The position numbers were made by a program, and so were the translations under genes. From Betaproteobacteria bacterium (lineage in GTDB: Bacteria > Pseudomonadota > Gammaproteobacteria > Burkholderiales > Casimicrobiaceae): a DNA stretch of 64,000 nucleotides. Under the pieces are notes generated by a model. That model ran no database searches and was not told the origin of the DNA. It was given only the letters and a program-made list of their open reading frames with translations. The stretch lies in assembly GCA_016192065.1 (NCBI GenBank), contig JACPUX010000077.1:1-64000 (forward strand), in the 5' to 3' direction. Of this stretch, positions 1 to 8,064 are shown one piece after another. The first letter of the stretch is position 1; every line of letters starts with the position of its first letter.

Positions 1-24
1 CGAGCGCTTCACCGAGGCCCGGGG

Positions 25-405
25 TTAGAATGAGCACCGACTTTCCCACCGCGCCGCTCGCCTCCGGCCATAAAGGGGCCGGCGGCGGCGCCGTGGAAAA
101 GTCTCCGAGCGCCTCACACACAAAAAATCTGACACTCCCCTGAAGACGTTGCTCAGCATTTTGTAGAATGCTGCCTCAAGGTCACGATAGGGAGAGTAGC
201 TAACGGAATCCCCGCCGCCCCCAGGCGTAGTGACGGACTTGCTCCTGGCCTCGGGACTGATGTAGTACCCGACGTTCTTTTCGATAAGTTGTGCGCTGGC
301 GTTGGGTTCTATTTTCGAAATGTCCGGACTAATCACGATCGGATGGGCACAGCCAGCCAAGGTGACAACTACCGTCAGCTTCATGAAATGCTTGCCGAAG
401 TTCAT
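25..405 (-). CDS. Small lipoprotein, C-terminus doubtful (possible frameshift)
   Basis: A 126-residue product starts at 405 behind a GGGGAGG ribosome site. Its N-terminus is a lipoprotein signal with a Cys in LAGCAHP near residue 19, so it is probably anchored in the outer membrane. Residues 20-95 look like normal protein. The last 30 residues become Arg-rich (PRRRRRPLYGRRRAARW) and do not look like a natural end. From about position 130 another minus frame is open to the window edge (RFFVCEALGDF onward). Either a frameshift has broken the gene, or the natural C-terminus was replaced by repeat-like DNA. It lies 15 bp behind another lipoprotein gene in an apparent operon. Function unknown. Confidence 0.55.
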   Translation of the reverse strand: MNFGKHFMKLTVVVTLAGCAHPIVISPDISKIEPNASAQLIEKNVGYYISPEARSKSVTTPGGGGDSVSYSPYRDLEAAFYKMLSNVFRGVSDFLCVRRSETFPRRRRRPLYGRRRAARWESRCSF

Positions 406-420
406 TGCATCCTCCCCGAG

Positions 421-990
421 TCAGTTCGTCTTGAGCGCGGCAAAGAAATCTCTATCCGAGTAGAGTTCCGCAAGCAGTCTCTGCACCAGCCTCGGGTACT
501 CCTGTTGCGCCCGCGGTATCGCGATGCCGCCGACAAAAGAGGACTCCCATTCGCCGCCCGCAAACTTGACTTTGTCAAAAACGATCTTTCCAGCTCGCTT
601 GACTGCGAATCGCGCCTCTACGCCCCCTGAGGCCGTAACGATCCCCGCCGCATGAATGTCGTTCTTCTGTAGTACGCCAGAGATCTCGATCTCCGTCCCC
701 GGCTTCAACTTTCCGGCCAAAGATAGCTCCTGCCTGATTGCTTCAGCCAGGTAGGCGGCGTATGAACCTTCATAGGGCGAACTCATTGACGAGCCACGCA
801 ACGAAATGGGATTCGCATTCCCTTTGTCTGGCGCAGATTCGAATTTGCCGACGCTGGCCGAAAAATCGCCCGCAGACTTGAGTTTCTGTACGTTTTCCAT
901 CGAGGGCGAATACGATGGCGCCATTAGTGAGCATCCCCCCAGTGTATGCGCTAAAGCAATCAGCATTGCGCCCGCCAACAAGCCTCTCAT
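421..990 (-). CDS. Lipoprotein of unknown function
   Basis: The start at 990 was chosen because GGAGGAG lies directly upstream; a longer reading to 1020 lacks this support. The 189-residue product begins with MRGLLAGAMLIALAHTLGGC, a signal peptide with lipobox LGGC, and is predicted to be lipid-anchored. The rest is soluble, with a charged Ser/Lys-rich start and a C-terminal half resembling small envelope lipoproteins that hold a dozen beta strands, but I do not recognise the family. It is the first gene of a two-gene minus-strand unit with the smaller lipoprotein after it, which suggests they act together in the envelope. Confidence 0.75.
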   Translation of the reverse strand: MRGLLAGAMLIALAHTLGGCSLMAPSYSPSMENVQKLKSAGDFSASVGKFESAPDKGNANPISLRGSSMSSPYEGSYAAYLAEAIRQELSLAGKLKPGTEIEISGVLQKNDIHAAGIVTASGGVEARFAVKRAGKIVFDKVKFAGGEWESSFVGGIAIPRAQQEYPRLVQRLLAELYSDRDFFAALKTN

Positions 991-1492
991 GATCTCCTCC
1001 CGGTAAGTAAGGTGACACACCGCGGCGGTTTGAGGTCAGGCAAGGCGCGCATGCCTCGCGCGGCACAACTGGCCCTTACATTCAAGTCCGCCACTAGAGC
1101 GCAGGTCCATGCTACCAAGTGTTTCCGATCGGTTCAACAACTCGCCATGTGGCCTGTTAATGGGCGGCCACGTTGCGCTGGGCGATGGCAAGGGAGCCCG
1201 GCCATCGTTTCGACGAGCGTCTTCGCCTTAGACGGCAAAAGAGTTCAGCCGTCCCCTGCCCAACAATGTTCGCTTTGCCATTGATACTGACCCGCCCTGA
1301 GCCATGCCCGTGGTTGGCAGCCACTGGTGGCGCGTGCCAAATGCGGGCAGGGGCGAAGGCGAGGCCGCTGCGGGTTCTTGCCGGGCCGCTTGCCGCGTCC
1401 CGATCGTCCAGTTGCACTGTCTCCGGATTGCTCCCATACTGCGCAATGCCAATGACATAGGGCGGCCAGCCGGGCCGGCGGAGTTTTCGACC
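991..1492. other. Intergenic region between divergent genes
   Basis: About 500 bp separate the lipoprotein operon (minus) from the M12 protease gene (plus). I find no convincing gene, RNA or terminator. Open frames here are long only because of the high GC content. Promoters for both flanking units must lie here but none is clear enough to place. Confidence 0.5.
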
Positions 1493-3931
1493 ATGACCAT
1501 TCCTTTCAAGCGGCCTCGGTGGCGCGGTTTTTGCGCACATGCCCTCTTGCTCGCCGTACTGGTATTGATCTCGACCTCGATCTTTAGCCAAGGAAGACCG
1601 CTGCCGCCGCCACTGTTCGGCGTGCCTCCAACGCCGGCGCAAGCTGATCGTGCCGTGGTGCGTGACCCGACAGTGGTCCGGGCGCGCACGGTAATGATCA
1701 ATACCGGATTGCTGCGACAGGCCGCAGACGCGCCCGGCGGGTTCTTCCCAGGGGGGCAGGGTATCCTGTTCAATCTCTTCGATGAACGCTCGGTGGTGGT
1801 TCTCCCGACCCGCATTGAGCAGTCCGAGCGCGGGCTGGTCTGGGTTGGGCACCTGCGCGACCACCCGCTGGCGCAGGTGATCCTGGCGATCAGCGGCGAA
1901 ATCGTCTCGGGCAACATCACGCTACCAGGAGCGCGCTACCACATTCGCTACGTCGGCAATGGCCTGCACGAGACCCAGGAAATCGACGACCGCCTGTTTC
2001 CGCTGGACGAACCCTTGTTGCCAGAACCCGCCAGCGTTCCCGACACACCTCCGCGACCCAAAGAACTCATGCTCGACGACGGCTCGCAGATCGATGTCAT
2101 GGTCGCCTACAGCGCCACCACGCGCGCCGCAGCAGGAGGCACAACCGCCATCCAAAACCTGATCGATCTGGCAATTGCCGAGACCAACCAGTCCTACCTC
2201 AATAGCGGCATTGCCCAGCGGCTACGCTTGGTGCATAGCGCGGAAGTAAGCTACACCGAATCCGGAGACATCTTCACCGACCTCAATTGCGTTACCAATA
2301 CCGGCGATGGCTGTATCGACGGTGTGCATAGCCTGCGCGATACCTACGGCGCGGATCTGGTGAGTCTGTGGGTTGAGAATGGAGGCGGCTATTGTGGCGT
2401 TGCTTGGTTCATGGCCAGCGTGTCCACGGGCTTCGCCCCCAGCGGCTTCAGCGTAGTCGCCCGATCCTGCGCTACCGGGTATTACAGCTTCGGCCACGAA
2501 CTCGGGCACAACATGGGCGCCCGCCACGATGTCTATGTTGACAACGGGGCCACACCCTACACCTTTGCCCACGGCTATACCCGACCAGCGGCCTCACCGC
2601 CATGGCGTACGGTCATGGCTTACAACAACGCCTGCTCGGCGGTCGGCACCAGTTGCACGCGCATTCAGTATTGGTCCAACCCTTCGACCAGCTATGGCGG
2701 CATCGCAATGGGCGACGCCAGCGCGGACAACCAACAGACGTTCGACAATACCGCCTACACGGTGGCCAATTTTCGTGCCGCCGCGGCAAGCGTTCCCGGT
2801 GCGCCGGGCATCGGCGCCGCAGCGCCCGGTGACGGCAGCGCGACGGTGGCGTTTACGCCTCCAGCTTCCAACGGCGGGGCCAGTATCGACAACTACCGCG
2901 TTACATGCGGGCCCGGTGGCTTTGCCGGCTTCGCGACCGCCTCGCCGATTACCGTGACCGGCTTGGCCAATGGCTCGACCTACACCTGCACGGCGGCCGC
3001 GCACAACAGCGTGGGATGGGGTCCGGAGTCGACAGCATCGGGGGCGGTGACACCGCTCGCGCCAGTGCAGCGCGCGTTTGTGTCCGCGGCGACCGGGAAT
3101 GACGCCAATGTCGCTTTGTCCTGCGCCGTCACCAATCCCTGCCGAACCTTCGCAGGCGCGCTGCCCACAGTCTCTCCCGGGGGCGAGATCGTGGCCATCC
3201 ACTCCGGGGAGTACGCCGCGGTGGTACTGAACAAATCGGTTACGCTCATCGGTGCGCCGGGACACAGAGTCAGTATCACGTCCGGCTCAGGTACAGGCAT
3301 TAGCATCGCCACCGCGGGCATCCGGGTGACCTTGCGAAATCTCAGCATTATCGGAGCTGGGGGCACGGACGGTATCGGCATGAGCGCCGGAGCGGCGCTC
3401 TCGATCGAAGGTTCGGTCATTGCCGGATTCCCCTCGGGCAAAGGCGTCTCCGTTTCGACACCCGCGGCAGTAAGGATCGCCGATACCCTGGTGCGGGACA
3501 ACTTCCAGGGAGCCTACCTGATCAACGGAGCAACCGCGAGCATCGTGCGCTCGAAGTTCCTCGGCAACACCAATAACGGCGTCCTCGTCGGCGGCAATGC
3601 CACGAGCACGACCCGCGCCGAAATCAGCAATTCGGTAATCGTGGGTTCCACGGCGGATTGGGGCATTTCGGCACAGTCCCTGGTTGGCGGCGCCACAGTG
3701 CGCGTGGTGGTTTCGCGCTGCGCGATCAGCAATAGCAATCGTGGCTTGATTGCCAGCTCCACCGCCGGAGGCACAGCAATCCTGACGGTCAATCGCTGCC
3801 GGATCAGCGGCAACACCGTTGGACTCGAACAGAGCGGTGCGGGCTCGGTGCTCCGATCGCGCGGCAACAACACCCTCGTCGGCAATACCAGCAACAGCGC
3901 GGGGATCATCACACCCTTCGCGCCGAACTAA
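1493..3931 (+). CDS. Secreted reprolysin-like M12 metalloprotease with FnIII and beta-helix domains
   Basis: The 812-residue product starts at 1493, where a basic N-terminus is followed by a hydrophobic signal (residues 11-31). Residues about 35-195 are a propeptide-like region. The catalytic domain follows, with the zinc motif HELGHNMGARHD at residues 335-346 (HExxHxxGxxH) and a Met-turn VMAYNNAC, as in M12B/metzincin zinc proteases. Several Cys residues in the domain suggest disulfides outside the cell. A fibronectin type III domain spans about 434-524. From about 527 to the end is a repetitive right-handed beta-helix region of the pectate-lyase/NosD type (RNLSIIGAGG and similar turns). It probably degrades extracellular protein; the C-terminal domains would bind a surface or polysaccharide. 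The gene stands alone. The substrate is not predictable. Confidence 0.88.
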   Translation: MTIPFKRPRWRGFCAHALLLAVLVLISTSIFSQGRPLPPPLFGVPPTPAQADRAVVRDPTVVRARTVMINTGLLRQAADAPGGFFPGGQGILFNLFDERSVVVLPTRIEQSERGLVWVGHLRDHPLAQVILAISGEIVSGNITLPGARYHIRYVGNGLHETQEIDDRLFPLDEPLLPEPASVPDTPPRPKELMLDDGSQIDVMVAYSATTRAAAGGTTAIQNLIDLAIAETNQSYLNSGIAQRLRLVHSAEVSYTESGDIFTDLNCVTNTGDGCIDGVHSLRDTYGADLVSLWVENGGGYCGVAWFMASVSTGFAPSGFSVVARSCATGYYSFGHELGHNMGARHDVYVDNGATPYTFAHGYTRPAASPPWRTVMAYNNACSAVGTSCTRIQYWSNPSTSYGGIAMGDASADNQQTFDNTAYTVANFRAAAASVPGAPGIGAAAPGDGSATVAFTPPASNGGASIDNYRVTCGPGGFAGFATASPITVTGLANGSTYTCTAAAHNSVGWGPESTASGAVTPLAPVQRAFVSAATGNDANVALSCAVTNPCRTFAGALPTVSPGGEIVAIHSGEYAAVVLNKSVTLIGAPGHRVSITSGSGTGISIATAGIRVTLRNLSIIGAGGTDGIGMSAGAALSIEGSVIAGFPSGKGVSVSTPAAVRIADTLVRDNFQGAYLINGATASIVRSKFLGNTNNGVLVGGNATSTTRAEISNSVIVGSTADWGISAQSLVGGATVRVVVSRCAISNSNRGLIASSTAGGTAILTVNRCRISGNTVGLEQSGAGSVLRSRGNNTLVGNTSNSAGIITPFAPN

Positions 3932-4241
3932 CGTAACGAACCGCTAATCAGTGCCGCCACACCGGCGTAGGCCAGTGTCCAGGCCGTTGCACTTCCTGGA
4001 TTCTGGCTTTCTCCGGAGTAACGAACCCCGATCAGATCAGAGCCTCCCCAAGCAGCGGCACGGCGCGCCACCCGCCACGATGGCTTGGGCACCGCCCCGG
4101 GCTCATTGATATCCGGGCGGCCCCGCTTCGGAGAACGGAGTTGCCAGAGGCACGCGTTTCCGCCTCACCCCTTGGCCGTGCGATGACCGCCCGGCCGAGC
4201 GAAACCCTGTGGGGCGCACAAACCGCAGGCCGCGCCCCACG
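3932..4241. other. Intergenic region with one GC-rich hairpin
   Basis: About 310 bp between the convergent protease gene and peptide-transport operon. No gene is seen. The only structure is the inverted repeat near its right end, listed separately. Confidence 0.5.
4209..4240. terminator. Inverted repeat at the end of the peptide-transport operon
   Basis: A perfect 9-bp stem, GTGGGGCGC with GCGCCCCAC, encloses a 14-nt loop two bases beyond the stop codon of the ATPase gene. Its place fits an end-of-operon hairpin. Beyond it on the minus strand there is only a TTT, not a full U-tract, so it may stabilise the mRNA end rather than terminate transcription by itself. Confidence 0.45.
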
Positions 4242-5942
4242 CTACGGCGCGTGATGCCAACCCTTGGGAATCGACGCCAGGAGCTTCTGGGTATAGGGGT
4301 GTTTCGGCGCGCGGTAGATATCGTCGGAATTGGCGATCTCGACGATGACCCCTTCGTTCATGACCATGACCTGATCGGAGATGTATTTCACCACCGCGAG
4401 ATCATGGGAGATGAAGATGTAGCTCATGCGGAATTCGTCTTGCAGATCTTGCAGCAGATTCAAGACTTGCGCCTGCACCGAGACATCCAGCGCGGAAACC
4501 GACTCGTCGCAAATCAGCACATCGGGCTTCATGGTCAGACAGCGCGCGATGGCAATGCGCTGGCGCTGGCCGCCGGAAAACTCGTGCGGGTATTTGTAGA
4601 ACGAAACTTCCGGCAGCCCCACGCGTTTGAGCAAATCCATGGCCATTTTTTGGCGCTCTTCTTCGCTGGCGCCGATGCTGTGGATGATCATCGGCTCCAT
4701 CAGAACCGCCCCCACCGTGAAGCGCGGATTGAGTGACGCATAGGGGTTCTGGAAAATGATCTGGATGCGCCGCTTGTAGGCCATCATTTCGCTGGGAGAA
4801 AGCGCCAGGAGATCCTTGCCGTCGAACAGGACTTCGCCGCTGGAGGCCTCGTGCAGGCGCATCAGCGTGAGGCCAACGGTGGTTTTGCCGCTGCCAGATT
4901 CGCCCACCAAGCCGAGAGTCTTGCCCCGCGCCAGGCGGAAGGATACGTCTTTCACGGCGTGGAAGGTCCTCTTTCCGAAGAGGCCCTCACGGCTGTGAAA
5001 ATCCTTGCACAAACCCTTCACTTCGAGCACGAACTCTTCCTTCCCGGTCAGCCCGCGCGTGCGCTCCGCCAGGGCCGGCGGGGCCTTGCCGCCATTGCTC
5101 ATGAAGTCGTCGATCACCGGCAGGCGAGCCGGGCGCCGATCGAGCTGTGGCCGGCATAACAGCAGCGCCTTGGTGTAGGCATCTTGCGGCCGCTCAAAAA
5201 CGTCCTTGGCGAGGCCTTGCTCGCGAATGATGCCATCCTTCATCACCACCACGCGGTCGGCGATTTCGCCCACCACCGCGAGGTCGTGGGTAATGAACAG
5301 CACCGACATGCGGTGGCGCTTCTGCAGTTCGCCGATCAGTTCGAGGATTTGCCGCTGGATGGTGACATCGAGCGCGGTGGTGGGCTCGTCGGCGATCAGG
5401 AGCTTGGGCTCGCAGGCGATGGCCATGGCGATCATCACCCGCTGCTGCTGGCCACCGGACATTTGGAAAGGATAGGCGTCGATCTTGCGGTCCGGTTCCG
5501 GAATACCCACCTCGCGCAAGAGTTCGATGGCGCGGGTGCGTGCCTGCTTGGGGCTCAGGTTGAGGTGAAGTTGCAGCACCTCGCCCAACTGGTAGCCGAC
5601 GGTGAGCACCGGATTGAGCGAACTCATCGGCTCTTGAAAGATCATCGAGATCTCGGCGCCGCGCAGTCTGCGCTTTTCGGAAGCCGACAGTTCCACCAGG
5701 TTGTGACCGCCGAAGAGGATCTTGCTACCCGGCAGGATGCGCGAGTTTTCCGGCGGCAGCAAACCGAGAATGGACAGCGAGGTCACCGACTTGCCCGAAC
5801 CGGACTCACCCACCAGCGCGACCGTCGAATTAGCGGGCACGTCGAAGCTCACCCCCTTGACGGCTTCGAAAGCGAGATCGCGATCGAGCCGGAAGGAGAC
5901 ACGCAAATCGCGCACCGCCAGGAGAATGTCTTGGTCAGCCAT
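4242..5942 (-). CDS. Peptide ABC transporter, fused double ATPase (YejF/DppDF type)
   Basis: A 566-residue protein with two complete ABC ATPase domains in one chain. Domain 1 (about 5-260) has Walker A GESGSGKS, signature SGGQQQR and Walker B LLIADEP. Domain 2 (about 295-566) has [15 protein letters not shown] and VLICDES. Each ends in an oligopeptide-ATPase C-terminal extension (PYTKALL, PYTQKLL). It powers import of peptides through the two upstream permeases and resembles YejF more than separate DppD and DppF. The start at 5942 has AGGAA upstream and lies 8 bp after the permease stop, so translation is probably coupled. Walker B of domain 2 has Ser after DE instead of Pro, which is common in this family. 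Confidence 0.95.
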   Translation of the reverse strand: MADQDILLAVRDLRVSFRLDRDLAFEAVKGVSFDVPANSTVALVGESGSGKSVTSLSILGLLPPENSRILPGSKILFGGHNLVELSASEKRRLRGAEISMIFQEPMSSLNPVLTVGYQLGEVLQLHLNLSPKQARTRAIELLREVGIPEPDRKIDAYPFQMSGGQQQRVMIAMAIACEPKLLIADEPTTALDVTIQRQILELIGELQKRHRMSVLFITHDLAVVGEIADRVVVMKDGIIREQGLAKDVFERPQDAYTKALLLCRPQLDRRPARLPVIDDFMSNGGKAPPALAERTRGLTGKEEFVLEVKGLCKDFHSREGLFGKRTFHAVKDVSFRLARGKTLGLVGESGSGKTTVGLTLMRLHEASSGEVLFDGKDLLALSPSEMMAYKRRIQIIFQNPYASLNPRFTVGAVLMEPMIIHSIGASEEERQKMAMDLLKRVGLPEVSFYKYPHEFSGGQRQRIAIARCLTMKPDVLICDESVSALDVSVQAQVLNLLQDLQDEFRMSYIFISHDLAVVKYISDQVMVMNEGVIVEIANSDDIYRAPKHPYTQKLLASIPKGWHHAP

Positions 5943-5950
5943 GGTGATTC

Positions 5951-7078
5951 CTATTTGAGCTTGGGGTCGAGCGCGTCGCGCAGCGAATCGGTCAGCATCG
6001 AGAAGGCCGTCACCAGCACCGCCATGGCTGTTCCGGCCACCACCAATTGCCACCACTTGCCGAGGATGAGTTCGTTCTGCGCCTCGTTCAACATGCTGCC
6101 CCAGGAGACCACATCCACGGGCACACCGAAACCCAGGAAGGACAGAATCACCTCGGCCTTAATGAACTGCACCACATGCAGCGACATCTGCACCAGGATC
6201 ACGTGGCTGACATTGGGAAGGATGTGCACGAACATGCGCCGGTTGCCTGATGCGCCGATGGCGTCGGCGGCCTGCACGTATTCCCGTGACTTGTGTTTCA
6301 GGTACTCGGCGCGGATCAGGCGGTAGATACCGGTCCAACCGGTGAGCCCAAGAATCAGGATGATGGTGGTCAGACCCTTCTGCTGCAAGACCGCGGCGAT
6401 GGCGAGGATCAATAGTAGATAGGGAATGGAGGTGAAAACACTGTAGAACCAGTTGAAGAAATCATCCACCCACTTGCCGTAGTAGCCCGAAAAGGCGCCA
6501 AAGACCGTCCCGAGCAAAGTAGCCACCAGCGCCGCGGCGAGGCCCACGAAAATCGAGGTCTCGGAACCCTTGATGACTTTTTGCAGCACGTCCCGGCCCC
6601 ATTTGTCGGCGCCAAAGGGCAGGGTCGCCGCGCGCTGTTCCTTCACTGCCTCGGTGCCGCCCTTGCCTTTGATTTCGGCCATGATGTCGGCCAGCGGATC
6701 GACAACAGCGCCTTCGCTCGGACCGGCGCCGGCAACAGCCCCTTTGGGCTTCGGGCGCAATTCGGCCAATTCGCTGGCGATGGGGTCACTGACATTGCTT
6801 TCGACAACGTCCCCCTCGCCAGCCTCGGTGGCGGGGATGATCACGCTTTGACCACTCGCGTCGGCACCGACAAAGGTGGGTGGGGCGTAGTTGGCACCGA
6901 CTTCCTTGGACCAGTCCCTGGCCAGAAAACCCGAGCCGGAGGCGATCATCATCAGGATGAAGGCGGCCACGATCAGCAGCGAAACCATACCCACATGATC
7001 ACGTCGCATGCGGCGCCAGGCCAAGGTCCACAGGCCGGGAGAAGCCACGAAATGGGGGCTTGCGGTCATTGTCGTCAT
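5951..7078 (-). CDS. Peptide ABC transporter permease (DppC/YejE type) with extra periplasmic segment
   Basis: A 375-residue inner-membrane permease. The start at 7078 follows AAGGA by six bases; TTG and GTG codons just upstream are poorer. The first membrane segment is at residues 31-47. The conserved FGADKWGRDVL, which opens the transport domain, comes only at residue 155, followed by about five membrane segments and the EAA loop (AADAIGASGNRRMFVHILPN). Related permeases reach this point near residue 80, so roughly 75 extra residues rich in Ala, Gly, Glu and Pro (about 70-150) sit in the periplasm after helix 1. It pairs with the permease encoded 9 bp upstream. Confidence 0.95.
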   Translation of the reverse strand: MTTMTASPHFVASPGLWTLAWRRMRRDHVGMVSLLIVAAFILMMIASGSGFLARDWSKEVGANYAPPTFVGADASGQSVIIPATEAGEGDVVESNVSDPIASELAELRPKPKGAVAGAGPSEGAVVDPLADIMAEIKGKGGTEAVKEQRAATLPFGADKWGRDVLQKVIKGSETSIFVGLAAALVATLLGTVFGAFSGYYGKWVDDFFNWFYSVFTSIPYLLLILAIAAVLQQKGLTTIILILGLTGWTGIYRLIRAEYLKHKSREYVQAADAIGASGNRRMFVHILPNVSHVILVQMSLHVVQFIKAEVILSFLGFGVPVDVVSWGSMLNEAQNELILGKWWQLVVAGTAMAVLVTAFSMLTDSLRDALDPKLK

Positions 7079-7087
7079 CACCAATCC

Positions 7088-8026
7088 TTACTTCAGTACC
7101 ACGCGCGGATCGACCGCCTTGTACATCAGATCGGCCAGCAAGTTGATCACCATGGTGGCCATGGCGACGTAGATGGTCACCGCCTTGATCACCGGAAAAT
7201 CGCTGCGCTCGACAGCCAGGATGACCTCACGGCCGATACCCGGAATAGAGAAGAAGCGCTCGAGCAGAAACGCCCCGACGAGCAAGCCCGGGAGATAGGC
7301 CATGACGTTGGTGATGATCGGTATCAGGGCATTGCGCAAGACATGCACCAGCATCGTCCGGTTTTCCGAAACGCCCTTGGCACGCGCCGTGCGCACGTAA
7401 TCCTGGTTGATCTCGTCAAGGATAAAGGTGCGGTAGAGCCGCGTGTTGGGCGCGATGCCCACCAAGAGGCCCAAGAGCACCGGCAGCGCCGCGTAGACGA
7501 AGAGGTTCTCGGAGACGCTCTCGCCCCAACCTTGCACTGGAAACCAGCCCAGCTTGTAGGCGAACACGTACTGGCCGACGATGATGTATACGAGCAAGCT
7601 GATCGACATGCCCACCGTGCAGGCCACCATCACCAGGCGGTCGGTGAGCGAACCGCGTACATAGGCCACGCCCAGGGCGATAACGATGGCAATCAGCGTC
7701 TCCAGCACCAGGATGGGCACCAGCACGGTGAGCGAGGGGCCGAGGCGGGTGAGGAAGATCTGCGAGACTTTTTCGTTGGTGCTCCAGCTCGCGCCGAAGT
7801 CGCCAGTGAGGATTTGCTGCAAGAAAATTAGGAGCTGCTTCCAGTACGGCTGGTCGACGCCCAGTTGGCGGCGGATGTTTTCGATCTGCTCCGGATTGGA
7901 GATCTTCCCGGCCAGCACATACGCTGGATCGCCTCCGATCCAGTTGAACAAGAAGAAGATCAGCAGCACCACGCCCAGGAGCGTGGGGACCATCTGCCAG
8001 ACCCGCCGGATAATGTAAGCGCTCAT
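7088..8026 (-). CDS. Peptide ABC transporter permease (DppB/YejB type)
   Basis: A 312-residue permease with six predicted membrane segments, starting at 8026 behind GAAGGAC. The N-terminal MSAYIIRRVWQMVPTLLGV, the motif GDFGASW and the EAA-loop sequence YVRTARAKGVSE are typical of the DppB/OppB/YejB family. It forms the transmembrane channel together with the next gene and is driven by the fused ATPase. It follows the oligopeptidase gene by 38 bp in the same operon, so peptide cleavage and peptide import are probably expressed together. Confidence 0.96.
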   Translation of the reverse strand: MSAYIIRRVWQMVPTLLGVVLLIFFLFNWIGGDPAYVLAGKISNPEQIENIRRQLGVDQPYWKQLLIFLQQILTGDFGASWSTNEKVSQIFLTRLGPSLTVLVPILVLETLIAIVIALGVAYVRGSLTDRLVMVACTVGMSISLLVYIIVGQYVFAYKLGWFPVQGWGESVSENLFVYAALPVLLGLLVGIAPNTRLYRTFILDEINQDYVRTARAKGVSENRTMLVHVLRNALIPIITNVMAYLPGLLVGAFLLERFFSIPGIGREVILAVERSDFPVIKAVTIYVAMATMVINLLADLMYKAVDPRVVLK

Positions 8027-8064
8027 CGGAATGTCCTTCGAAGGGGGCGCGATCGCCGCAAGGG

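Noticed and set aside
1304..1492. N-terminal extension of the M12 protease to 1304
   Set aside because: The extra 63 residues lack normal protein character and would bury the signal peptide that begins at 1493.
5184..6326. Long plus-strand open frame of about 380 codons opposite the ATPase and permease genes
   Set aside because: It is antisense to well-supported transporter genes, has His/Arg-rich composition typical of GC-rich antisense frames and no ribosome site or homology.
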